A stretch of DNA of 21,352 bases from Jimgerdemannia flammicorona (GCA_003990745.1 RBNI01001675.1:1-21352); one strand, 5' to 3'; positions 10,536-19,589 are shown, counted from the first letter of the stretch. The notes: generated from the sequence alone by a model not told the origin. Numbers and translations are program-made.

Positions 10536-11640
10536 TTTTTTAATAGACTTAAGTTCTGTAAATTTTTATTAGAAGAGAACTTAGACTATATAGATCAAAA
10601 CCCCTATACTGAGTACTATACTCTCATTAAATCTAAGCTAACTATTGTCTAGTAGTTTAATTATATTAGATACAATAGAGCTTATATTAGTCTATATCTT
10701 ATTCTATATACTATATTCTCTCTATCATTAGGGAGAAAATAAATATATATCAATAATCAAAGATATATATTCAAAACCTCAATATATATATATATAAGAC
10801 TATGTCTGAGCTAAATTGAATAGTTTTGCTACTTCAAATAAAGTGACAGATAAAGAAAAACTGCCTAAAAAATACAGAATGAAGGATAGAACCTAGTTCT
10901 CTCTGATAAGATGAGTAGAGAACTTATATATAAGATAAAAGGAGACCCCCACCTACTACTCAAGCCTGCAGGTCTCTATTATATACCATATTAGTTTCTA
11001 GTTCTAGTTAAGTATAGTTAAGATATCTGACCCAGATAGCCTCAGATCTTTCAATAATCTCCAAATGACTAGAACTCAATCTTATATATCATCAAGACTA
11101 TTAAAATTAATACTTATTATCTAACTACTTTATATTAATCAGAGGTCTCACCAATACAGCACTTACTCTAGCTTTAATAACTATCACTAGTCTGGTATCT
11201 TACTGGTTTACTATAATTACTCTTTCTCTTATCTATAATAGTCATCTTCTCTTCCAACCTAACTCTATCTGAAAATCAGTTATCTATATTAGAACTACAC
11301 TTACTAGAAAGCTCACCAAAGCTCAGAGAGCTTTACCATAGATATTAAAGACTTATAGATAATCTATACTGATACTTAATGTTCAAGATTAGCCAAATCT
11401 CTATATAGCCTATAATATATCAAGAAAATATCTTATTGATAATAGTAAAAAGAAGAAAGTACTATACTAAAATAAGTATACTTCAGATATAGTAGAAGAT
11501 ATTAGAAACTATAAAAAGATAAAGAAAGTATTAATCTAATATTAATAAAGAAATAACTTATTATTATTATCTTCTTCTCACTATTTTATAATAGATATAT
11601 ATAGTAAACCAATCTAAAATAAAAAGTATAAAATTAAAAA
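10536..11640 (-). mobile_element. 5'-truncated, heavily mutated LINE copy C
   Basis: Collinear with 25-1130 of copy A: it starts at a T-rich stretch and runs through the same landmarks (for instance the block near 10,545-10,605 matches 36-96, and 11,585-11,620 matches 1085-1120). Almost all differences are C-to-T or G-to-A relative to copy A, raising A+T sharply. No open frame remains. It contains only the RT C-terminal half and the 3' end, the usual result of incomplete target-primed reverse transcription, although copy A's own structure leaves open that this is a shared non-autonomous unit. Confidence 0.8.
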
Positions 11641-12290
11641 AAAAAAATATGAATTTTTATTATATTTTTTTATATATCTCATTATCTTTAAAATAATTAA
11701 TATAATTATTATAATTATATTTAATATCTTTTTTAGTCTTTTTTATTTTATTTTATTAATAATAAGCTATTAAGATAACTTATAATTAAATAGTTTTACT
11801 TATCTTTAAAATATTTATTAAATATTATAGACTATATAAGAATACTTTTGTTTTTTAACTATATGTTTTTTTATTAAAAATACTATTAAAGTTATATAAA
11901 TTATATTAATGTTTTTTAATACTTTTACTTTTTTACTTAAAAATCTTAATAATAAGATAGTTAATTATTATTATTAAATTATATAATAAGTTCTTTAGAA
12001 ATAAAAATATTAATAATAATATTTATTTCTAAAAAAGTTTAAAAAATAAAAAAAAATAAAAAAAATAAAAATAGATAAAGAAAAAAGATATATTATTTAT
12101 AATACATATTTATTCATTTTCTTGATTATTAATTTTTAAAATATCTGTTTACTTTACTATAGTATTATCAGATATAATAAACTTCTTTATAATATCTTAA
12201 AATTCTTTTATTAAAACAATTATCTCAGAATATATATAATATAAAAAAAATAGTCTATATATTGATCATAATAAAGTTGAATTTAAATAT
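11641..12290. other. Extreme AT-rich low-complexity region
   Basis: Near 85-90% A+T, with homopurine runs such as the A-rich block at about 12,030-12,085. No coding potential on either strand. Probably transposon-derived sequence mutated beyond recognition. Confidence 0.6.
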
Positions 12291-12479
12291 AAAAGATATA
12301 GTTGGCAGTAGAATATAGTAGATAGTAGAATATGATTAATATAAGATATATTGAAGATTTAGACAAGAGAAATATTGAACTTGATATAGAAATTCAGATA
12401 TAAGTGTCAAATTCGAGAGAGTTGATTGGGTCAAAGTATGCTATGGGGAGATTTGGATATAAAAATAAAGAAATAACCA
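12291..12479. other. Transition from AT-rich to normal composition
   Basis: Composition changes within this interval, and CG dinucleotides (for example in the TTCGAGAG block near 12,413) reappear. Short imperfect repeats of a GTAGAATA-like motif are present at about 12,311-12,342. No gene or identified element. Confidence 0.4.
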
Positions 12480-12492
12480 TTGTCACATTAAT
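12480..12492 (+). repeat. Direct repeat flanking U6 (3' side)
   Basis: TTGTCACATTAAT, identical to 12,616-12,628. It abuts the U6 T-terminator directly. See the second copy for interpretation. Confidence 0.8.
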
Positions 12493-12552
12493 AAAACTTG
12501 CCCATATAGGGCTATCCACTCAGGAAGATAGTGTCATCCTTGTGCAGGGGCC

Positions 12553-12583
<31 letters not shown>

Positions 12584-12609
12584 TTCAAGTGTCAGCGGTC
12601 CCGAAGGAC
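12493..12609 (-). ncRNA. U6: U6 spliceosomal snRNA
   Basis: The minus strand carries the hallmark U6 order: a 5' hairpin (GTCC-TTCG-GGAC, 12,609-12,598), then GGAACGATACAGAGAAGATT with the ACAGAGA box that pairs with the 5' splice site, the AGC catalytic triad in TTAGCATGG, and the intramolecular stem-loop region CCCCTGCACAAGGATGACAC. The 3' end has two short hairpins (CTATC/GATAG and GCCC/GGGC) and then TTTT at 12,496-12,493, a pol III stop. About 117 nt, slightly longer than the usual 100-110. All core elements look intact, so it can be a working gene. Family knowledge: U6 forms the catalytic centre of the spliceosome with U2. The 13-bp direct repeats at both sides raise the alternative of a retrocopy. 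Confidence 0.95.
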
Positions 12610-12615
12610 TTGACG

Positions 12616-12628
12616 TTGTCACATTAAT
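12616..12628 (+). repeat. Direct repeat flanking U6 (5' side)
   Basis: TTGTCACATTAAT, identical over 13 bp to 12,480-12,492, and separated from the U6 5' end by only six bases (12,610-12,615). An exact 13-bp pair bracketing a small RNA gene has the look of a target-site duplication left by retroposition. Chance identity is possible because the motif is partly AT-rich. Confidence 0.75.
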
Positions 12629-12653
12629 TGTCATGTCAATTTTATCATGACAA
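12628..12653 (-). promoter_or_regulatory. Inverted repeat and TATA-like box upstream of U6
   Basis: TTGTCATG (12,628-12,635) and CATGACAA (12,646-12,653) form a perfect 8-bp inverted repeat. Its AT-rich centre reads TGATAAAA on the U6 strand, about 31-38 bases ahead of the U6 5' end, a position where many U6 genes carry a TATA element. The role is inferred from position only. Confidence 0.45.
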
Positions 12654-13265
12654 CCATAGAATTTTGCGTCATACCTTGTTATATACAGATAAAATTCGTG
12701 ACATTGTTTCTTTAATATTACTAAGCCACCAGAAATACATCAAAATATTGTATGTCTTAAATTAGAATGATTTACCACCAGCACATAATACCCACTTCCG
12801 TCAGATTGTTTGATTATGACCTATTATGACCTATTATTTGGTCGAGTCTCAGGTCCGCGAACATACGATTGGAAGGAGGATTGACCTTGTTGACCTTGGG
12901 GCAATAAAGTCACATTGGATTACATAATATGACTAGTGTATTTCCAGAGTCATAGTACGTTGAATCGTATTCATGCAGCAGTGGCCAATCTAAGGCTGGT
13001 CCGAGGTGGGTGATACACAGCATGCTAATCACGTGACAGCCTGGGCTTGGGCAAACGTGTTAATTTTTCTTTGTAGAGGGCACTGGGTTCCAAAATCCAT
13101 ATCAAGGTTCCAAAAACGAGGTAATATAACTATGCCCCTCATTTACAATCTTCAAACACGGAATTCGAAACGCCGTCGACACACTACCGATTCAACACCT
13201 CTGCGACTCCACCACCCACTCCAACCGCAATATCACAAAGGACCCTCGCTCGAGACTACGGCAAG
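12654..13265 (+). other. Intergenic region and presumed promoter/5'UTR of the kinase-like gene
   Basis: Normal composition with CG dinucleotides. A short imperfect duplication of TATGACCTAT occurs at about 12,816-12,836. A weak TATA-like AATATAAC lies near 13,123-13,130, about 140 bp ahead of the chosen ATG, and the following C/A-rich stretch looks like a 5'UTR. An 87-codon open frame at 13,006-13,269 overlaps the kinase start, has no recognisable domain and is left out. Confidence 0.45.
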
Positions 13266-15552
13266 ATGATGTCTCCCGATACGACTGTTGAAGCGAACCA
13301 ATATATTTTCGAAGGGTCAACGAATTCAACCAAAGCAGAAGTCTCACCGCTCGAAGACGCCATAAAACTTTATCATCATCACCAACTCAGCACGGCACAG
13401 CTCAGCAAAACCAGCCAAGCACGCATACGTTCTCTGAAACTCAACTTTCCCGATCGTGAACAACAGCTCAAAGGCTGCTTGCATGCATTGGAAGTCTCTG
13501 ACGAGCTGTCGAATTATCTCGTTTATATCCCGTTCGAACGGTTCAAAAACATTGGAACCATATCACACGGTCGTTTTTCGACAACCCTTCGAGGCACTGT
13601 TTCTAGTGAAGACCTGCGGGGGTTCGCTAGTTCTCCAAATCACGACATGCCGGAGAGATGGGAGGAGGAGAACAAGAGGTCCGATGATAATCATTACGAT
13701 TATCAAGAAGAACGTTATTATGCAATGAAGACCTATAATCGAGGTTATGAACATAAGTTTAAAGTTCAGGTATGCTTGCATGACAATAACCACATGTCGG
13801 TATGTTTCTTACCGTATAATGTACCTTTCTCATTGACGATGATCTGAAAATTACCCATCTTAGGTCATTTTTTCCGTTCTACTTACGACTTTCAGTGACA
13901 CCTACGACGCAGTGTCACCAATCGGATTCACCCGAAAGAGCGATGATGACCTGCCTTACATCATTATGGAAATTACTGAGGCCGGAAATCTCGGGAATAT
14001 GCTCCAAAAGCAGCAAGAACGGACTTGGACGGATATTTGGAGGTATGCGGTCTTTCTTGCGAGTGGATTGAGCAACGTACATAAACTAGGCATTATTCAT
14101 GGGAATCTGCACCCGGAGAACGTCGTTATCGCAGGAGACAAATCGCTACCGTATATCATCGGTTTCGGCCTCAGCCGGCAGATAACCAACGATGACATCA
14201 CGCTTACCGAAGCGTTAGACTGTGTTTACGACAGGCTGGATTACCTCCCTCCAGAGATGTTCGCGCCTACGTCGCTTTCGAAAGGGTCCGACATTTATTG
14301 TCTTGGGACCCTATTATGGCAGCTTGTAACCACTGTATCACCTCGTGGTACTATCAAGACGACCCAACGAGCTGATGGTTTGCGCGAAGACCTTATTCCT
14401 GGAGTGCCAAAAGCGTACGAGAATATTTACAGCAGCTGTTGGAATGACAATCCGCAGCAACGACCGACAGCAGAGCAGATAGTGAAGCAACTCCTTGCTG
14501 CTGAAGTTGATATCAGAATTGCAAAGAATTTGTCCCCCGATACCACTGAATTTATCTCCTCCTTGCGAATTCAAACGTCCATGTCAGGTTTGTTGCGAAA
14601 ATTCCCAATTCTGTTGCGATTACTTGTCGTATCTTCAGTCCACCGACTTACCTTCTAGAAGATCCACAAAAACCATCCCAAGTTTCGGCACCATTGGACA
14701 ATCAGCCTCTGGTAGAAGAGATTACTATCAATAACGCTATCGAAACCGACGAAGAGCTCTTTTTACGGTATGACATCAAGATATATAGCCGTTTGCCTTT
14801 TAAATTACAGGGCACAATTATTGAAACCTCTTTTCCCCTTTCCATAAATAGGATTCGCAAAATGACGGAGGAAGAATTTGTAAAGTAAGTACTCTGATTA
14901 GGGTTCTTCTATACTTCTATATAATGATCGTATCAAACTCAATTTTTCGACATTCCAGATTTGGGCGCGAAAACCAGTCAATTGTGCAGAGATACAAAGA
15001 ATATACTGAAAGAGAAAAGACTGAACTGGACAAAAAAGAGGAGGAGCTGAATAAGTTAGAGAAACAATTACAGCTGGAGATTAAAAGGGTAAATATAACA
15101 ATTGATGTGTTTTGCGCTGATGTCAATCGACCAATGTCGTTTGCCATATCAGGTTAGCTTCTTGTGTATAACATGTAACTTGTTATTTCATGAAGGCTTT
15201 CCCATGGAAATGGCTTCGAAGGGCGATGGGATTTCGCGAATACGCCAAGGATCCAGATCCTCAAGCACTAGCGAATGCCCAAGGATTATCGGCCGATATA
15301 CTGGCAAGGAAAAGGATCGAATGGCGGCGAACCATGCATAAAAGTAAACCGAAAGGTTCGGAGGCGATACCAATGGTCAAAGAAGCGCCCGGCATTGTAT
15401 TGCAAAATTCTGACGAGCAAATTTCGACGATAGTGGATTCCAATAACGGCAGTGGTGGCAAAAAAAAAAAAAAATTCATTTCACTTATCTGGCGAAGAAA
15501 GAAAACGGGTGCGCCCAAGATTTCCATATCACGCAAGTCTCGAGGTACTTAG
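13266..15552 (+). CDS. Kinase-like protein, probable pseudokinase with C-terminal coiled coil (5 exons)
   Basis: Proposed exons are 13,266-13,769, 13,864-14,587, 14,659-14,884, 14,959-15,088 and 15,196-15,552, in phase, giving 646 residues. Introns are 71-107 bp with GT-AG ends (GTATGC, GTTTGT, GTAAGT, GTAAAT). Kinase region: degenerate Gly loop SHGRFSTT (98-107), AMK lysine K155, hinge YIIMEITEAGNL (about 200-210), then HGNLHPEN (247-254) where HRDLKPEN is normal, so the catalytic Asp is Asn249; the DFG site reads GFG (268-270); PPE (297-299) replaces APE; helix end WNDNPQQRPT is typical. No alpha-C Glu is evident. After residue 410 comes an acidic stretch, a Glu/Lys-rich coiled coil (about 490-528) and a basic tail encoded across A15 (15,460-15,474). 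It resembles Mucoromycota expanded kinases. Two ATGs are adjacent; the first is used. Exons 1-2 are firm; exon 4-5 joining is less sure. Confidence 0.8.
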
Positions 15553-16039
15553 TTTGCTTGTTGCCTGATTCCCCTTCATACGTCAAGGTTGGCAGTAAGC
15601 TCGAGCATGCTGCGTCGGCGGAGAAACTACAGGCGAGGAAGCTTGCCTAAGTCTTTCGTAAAATCGGCCATTTTTATTCTTTGCCGCTCTTGCGCTCATC
15701 TCATTGTTAGTGGCGATAGACTTTGGCTAGCGATAAATTGACGTTGAATCTCAGAGAATGAATACCTTTTTTTTTTTATTTTTTATTTTTTTTGTTTTGT
15801 TCGTCTTTTGATGTATTGATAAGGCCAATTGGACTGGATTTAGAACAGTTTGTTGTTAATTGGCGTCGTACACAAAAATAATACGTATTTAACAAACATT
15901 TGGCACAAACATAGCGAAAATAGCCATCTCTACTAGAATACAACATTCGGAATGTTATCACCGGTATGTGAGAAATAATCAAAATCTTTTCTCCACAGCA
16001 CGCTATCCTATGTGCGGAATAATAAAACAAGCTTATCGC
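15553..16039. other. Intergenic region
   Basis: Holds the presumed 3'UTR of the kinase-like gene and a T-rich tract (about 15,768-15,800) with interspersed A and G. No coding sequence is supported on either strand; the minus-strand open frame over 15,776-16,030 starts inside the T tract and has no protein character. Confidence 0.5.
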
Positions 16040-16270
16040 ATGAATTTGAGGTTTGACATTATAATATTTGTCAAGTATACAACTCCGATTCTGACCACGT
16101 TTTATTCGATATTTATAATCTTGAGTTCGTTGGAATTGTCATGTGCAGCCCTTTCTCACGAACCCCCCCCAAAAAAAAGAAATAGAAAATGGGACCATGC
16201 GTCGAGATATGACGTTACCACAATGACAGGGTATGACGTTAACCCTTTTGAATCGCCAGGAAACAAATAG
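16040..16270 (+). CDS. Small possible membrane or secreted protein (76 aa)
   Basis: ATG at 16,040 opens a 76-codon frame ending at TAG 16,268-16,270; an upstream in-frame ATG at 15,968 would add 24 residues. The N-terminal half is hydrophobic with a stretch at about residues 19-38 (TTFYSIFIILSS and onwards) that could be a signal peptide or single membrane anchor. It is followed by PPPKKRNRK and a short polar tail. The PPPKKR part is encoded by C8 then A8 (16,163-16,178), so length changes there would shift the frame. I do not recognise it, and no TATA box or intron supports it. It may be noncoding. Confidence 0.3.
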   Translation: MNLRFDIIIFVKYTTPILTTFYSIFIILSSLELSCAALSHEPPPKKRNRKWDHASRYDVTTMTGYDVNPFESPGNK

Positions 16271-16398
16271 AGACTGAGTGTAAAAGTTCTTTGCACTACA
16301 AACACATTCCTACACTGTGGGACAAACAGTAACACAAATCATGTCGTCCGGAATTGGATCTTGATAGAATTGTCATTATATCACGCCTTCTTTCCTTC

Positions 16399-16405
16399 TA
16401 TATAT
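16399..16405 (+). promoter_or_regulatory. TATA box of the four-pass membrane protein gene
   Basis: TATATAT within CTATATATTC, the only clear TATA element near this gene. It lies about 150 bp upstream of the 5'UTR intron donor. Transcription would be expected to start near 16,430, followed by a pyrimidine-rich leader. Confidence 0.55.
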
Positions 16406-16554
16406 TCCCGGTAATGCCAATCGTTCTTTGTCGCCACATCGTTCACTACCTATCTCGAACACTATCTTCGACATCCATTGCATCGAAAGTGTAACAACGC
16501 TTACGAAAGGACATTGAACCTCCGATTCCACTTTAATCATATTCTTCGCGAAAA

Positions 16555-16649
16555 GTAAGTCCCATCAGCGTGATCTATTATCTCAAATGCAAAATATTCG
16601 TCATAATCGATTGTAACAGATTTTATTTTCCACCTTCCAATCCGTACAG
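16555..16649 (+). other. 5'UTR intron
   Basis: A consensus donor GTAAGT at 16,555 and an acceptor TCCGTACAG ending at 16,649, 95 bp long with a pyrimidine-rich stretch before the acceptor. The start codon lies 11 bases after the acceptor, at 16,661, so this intron interrupts only the leader. Not supported by transcripts here. Confidence 0.65.
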
Positions 16650-16660
16650 AAGATTGCGAT

Positions 16661-17831
16661 ATGTCGGCCCCTCAACGTACGGTATTGGAACTCCGAGAGA
16701 TTCATCGTTTAGGTCGGGATAGCGGGGCTCGTGGCAATGATTTGACTGAACGAGAGCAAAGGCTCCGGAATGGAATCAGCAGGACGCAGGTTCGTTCTTT
16801 GCTTAACTATACTTGTCATAGCCAGGAGCAAATTAATGCGATCATGCTCTCCTTACAACAGTATCACAATCGCTTCACAGATCAAGCATTACGAAAAATG
16901 GTTTTATTTTCCCTGCGCATTCATTTTATTGGGCTACCTCGGCACGTTTACATTATCTCGTATATTGAAGAATCCGGGCCTACAAAGTGCTTTCGATCAT
17001 TGGGTTTCTTGGATCTCCGGGAGTTCCAACAATTTACTGAGCCTATGTGTCACTGGCTGGGCTCTAGTCAAGAAACGCTCGCCAACATGGAACCAATGCA
17101 AGTGGTACTCAAATAATTACCTCTGGTTTGCAATAGCCACAATATGTACAATAGCATTCATTGTTGTAATTGCTGTATTCACCACGGACACTGAAAGCTC
17201 TGCAGATAATGTGTCACTGCTCGCAGTATTTAGTTTTTTAGTTGACTTCGTATCCACGATATTGGCTATCAAACTCTCAACTGATACGGATTCGACAAGG
17301 ATAGATCAAGAGTTACAATCGCAACCGGAATCCACTTCCGAACCCCCAAGATCTGCTAGCACACCTACCGTGAATTCTTTGGAAACCTCGTCTCCACCCG
17401 CGACTTTTGGTGTCTCAACCCGCACCGCATCACACCCCTCTTCTGACGCTCCAGCTCCTACGCCAATTGTTCCTCTGGCAACCGAGACAACTGATATTCC
17501 ACCCCATATCACTGTCGCTCAGGCTTCTACACCAATTGGGGTCAAACGCTCCGACAGATCATCAGTTTCGGATCCTATGCCAATCGCGACCAAATCCTCC
17601 CACGGATCATCTGATATTCCTACATCTGCCCCGGCTCTTACGCCAATGGCGACCTCTACTGCCGCAGGTGACGACGGCATTCGTCCAACTTCCTCTCTGG
17701 CGATCAAACATTCTTCACCAACCACAACCTCTACAAACCCACCTCAAACTCCTCCACCAATTGCGGCACCTAATAGCACAGATCCCAACATTCTCGAAAT
17801 GTCCTGTCCGGAAAGCGAAACCTCCCGATGA
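16661..17831 (+). CDS. Four-pass membrane protein with Ser/Thr/Pro-rich tail (2 exons)
   Basis: Exon 1 is 16,661-16,789 (43 codons) and exon 2 is 16,881-17,831. The 91-bp intron (GTTCGT to CTTCACAG) is in phase 0 and joins a soluble N-terminus rich in Arg and Glu to the membrane part, giving 359 residues. The frame through the intron ends in a stop at 17,116 and would lose the membrane helices, which supports splicing. Hydrophobic segments lie at about residues 50-72, 93-107 (weak), 122-143 and 154-175. The rest (176-359) is a low-complexity tail rich in Ser, Thr, Pro and Ala with imperfect repeats around TPI and PIATKSS. Such a tail could be cytoplasmic or, if outside, heavily O-mannosylated; the topology is not decided. 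I do not recognise a family. Confidence 0.75.
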
Positions 17832-18163
17832 TCCCTTCCGCAACTTTCTCTCTTGCCAGTATTGACCCAGCCGATACCAACATATTGGGACATTTTCCAT
17901 ACTCCGTCAGCTCATATCATGCCCTCCAGATCTCAACTTCGATGGCGAGCACCTCGATCAGAGGAAGCATTCCATCTGCAGTGACAGTACAGAGGACGAA
18001 TCCGTACAGAACAACTAGAGCGTTTCAAAATTATACACCGAAGGTTAATCACTTGGCGACCACAACGGCCCATGGATACCATCTCTCCCCTGAATCGGCA
18101 TACCATCTAACCAATTTCCGCGGTAAATTTCTAATACTCCGTCAATGTACTTTTAAGCTTTGA
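17828..18163 (+). CDS. Open frame overlapping the stop of the membrane protein gene
   Basis: An ATG at 17,828 overlaps the upstream TGA (ATGA) and opens 111 codons rich in Ser, Thr and Tyr. It has no recognisable motif. It could be a chance frame in the 3'UTR, or an exon joined by alternative splicing to the upstream gene. Composition is similar to the upstream tail, but no splice junction places it in frame convincingly. Confidence 0.2.
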   Translation: MIPSATFSLASIDPADTNILGHFPYSVSSYHALQISTSMASTSIRGSIPSAVTVQRTNPYRTTRAFQNYTPKVNHLATTTAHGYHLSPESAYHLTNFRGKFLILRQCTFKL

Positions 18164-18206
18164 TGTTGATGTATTCAACGTGGATTTGCCACACTACTTT
18201 TCCTTG

Positions 18207-18229
18207 TTTTTTTTTTTTTTTTTTTTTTT
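18207..18229. repeat. T23 homopolymer
   Basis: Twenty-three T on the plus strand, followed by GTTCCTG. It could be the A-tail of a minus-strand retroposed sequence or a promoter-like tract. No element could be delimited next to it. Confidence 0.7.
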
Positions 18230-18440
18230 GTTCCTGTAGTATGCATAGATTACTATATGTATCATTGGATGTTAGCGCATGCCTTAAACCATTTACCTGT
18301 TTCTGCAACTTGTGTTGATTGGATGGCTTGCAAATTAGAAAATGGACGAAAGAAAAGTGGGACATACGTATCGAATATATACCTTTTGATGTTGACACGT
18401 TGTTTTCTGAGATTTGTTGGTAATATCTAGATAATGTCAC

Positions 18441-18992
18441 GTGAGGAACTTGTCGCTCCGCATGGGCGTCATATCGTTCACCAAAAACATGGCTCCGAAC
18501 ATCCGTTACTCTCTTGTCGTACCACCTCCATCTCACTTTTTTCTGATGATGTGGTGGGTACATCATGTACGGCGCATGGGCAGTGACTGTTTTTTTTTTT
18601 TTTTTTTTTGTCCTCTTCGATTCCGATTATATTTCCTCTTTGCGCGTATAATAATAACCCAGTCTATTTTTGGCAACGAATCTATCTCAGAACCAACCAT
18701 CATCGACCACCCATCGGTCTACTCGGAGGCAACTCCTGCATGTATGATGACGGTATTACCACGTGCCCGTCCCATTGAAGCTCCGGCCTCGTGCCCGTTT
18801 TCCATGCTATGCCTCAACCTCATGTTTACCCTTTTTGTCAGCGGCGCTAATCCTTCGCTTCCCACAATCTTTCCGTTCCACCAGCCCCTTCCGGTCGCCC
18901 ACTTACGCATGATCCAAAACCTGCTGATTAAAAATCCTTCTCAAGTATCCCAAAAAATCAAAGAACCCCACGGAGCAAGTTACAATGATTAA
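18441..18992. other. Long open region, coding status uncertain
   Basis: The plus strand is open for 183 codons, partly because the T20 tract gives poly-Phe. The GC-richer part (about 18,660-18,920) is also open on the minus strand (18,910-18,719, including GHEAGASMGRARGNTV). Two-strand openness without an alignable family usually means a fragment of a decayed gene or chance. I do not recognise either product. Confidence 0.25.
18590..18609. repeat. T20 homopolymer
   Basis: Twenty T on the plus strand, followed by GTCCTC, resembling the flank after the T23 tract about 380 bp upstream (GTTCCT). The plus-strand frame 18,441-18,992 runs through it as poly-Phe. Confidence 0.7.
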
Positions 18993-19074
18993 TAAAAATA
19001 AAAACGTTCATTACCCCTGCCATTGTTGTTACCTTTACTATTTTGTTTTTGCCTTTATCATGAAAATTCAACTT

Positions 19075-19135
19075 GTACCGGTGCCATACATTTAGTATCT
19101 GTGCCATACAATCGAGTACCGACACCATACAAAGG
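19075..19135. repeat. Three-unit repeat, about 20 bp
   Basis: GTGCCATACA occurs at 19,081-19,090 and 19,101-19,110, and as ACACCATACA at 19,122-19,131, each preceded by a GTAC/GTAT-type block. Spacing is 20-21 bp. No function is visible. Confidence 0.6.
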
Positions 19136-19482
19136 ACAAATTATGTCATGTATGCAATACGATTTTATGATAGTCCTATTTCAATAAATAGCTAAGAATA
19201 GGTGTAAGGGAGGCTCTTGCAAACGTTGGACGGGCCCCGCATAAACTGCAAAACCCACATGCATACAACTTATGCGAATAAGTACATCAGCAAAGATATC
19301 TCTTTGAGTTTATTCAACGAGATTTAACTCTAGAAACCTGGATTGTAAGGTTCTCATCGTTCTATCTTGAAAAGTCGGAAAAAATTGCTCTTTCGAATGT
19401 GTGTTTCGCTAAGTCGTCGATCTTCGCGAAGGATGGTTCGGACGGCAGAGTCGCGTTCACGAAGAGATCATCGCTTCAATTA
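19136..19482. other. Intergenic sequence
   Basis: Normal composition; no open frame, RNA gene or repeat that I can support. Confidence 0.4.
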
Positions 19483-19589
19483 TTTTTGCTGAATCGAAAA
19501 TTTTCGCTTAATTGAACCTTTTCTCTGAATTGAACCTTTTCGTTGAATTGAAATTTTTGCTGAATTAAACCTTTTCGCTGAATTGAAAC
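19483..19589. repeat. 18-bp tandem repeat, six units
   Basis: Units start at 19,483, 19,501, 19,519, 19,537, 19,555 and 19,572 with consensus TTTTCGCTGAATTGAACC; five are 18 bp and one is 17 bp. The minus strand is open through it and reads a hexapeptide-like period (QFNEKV, QFREKV, QLSENF) as part of a 73-codon frame (19,697-19,476). Whether that frame is used is unknown. Confidence 0.85.

Noticed and set aside
12480..12628. U6 as a clearly dead pseudogene
   Set aside because: The 5' hairpin, ACAGAGA box, AGC triad, stem-loop and T-stop are all intact, so inactivity cannot be concluded from the direct repeats alone.
13006..13269. 87-codon frame ahead of the kinase-like gene
   Set aside because: Overlaps the chosen start by a few bases, has no domain, and fits a 5'UTR/promoter better.
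16770..17831. Single-exon reading of the membrane protein from ATG 16,770
   Set aside because: It would lose the upstream frame that follows the 5'UTR intron; a phase-0 GT-AG intron at 16,790-16,880 joins both parts cleanly.
17407..17865. 152-codon overlapping frame rich in Leu/Pro/Gln
   Set aside because: Out-of-frame reading of the repetitive Ser/Thr/Pro tail.
18153..18566. 137-codon minus-strand frame
   Set aside because: Its length depends on the T23 tract (poly-Lys), and no motif is visible.
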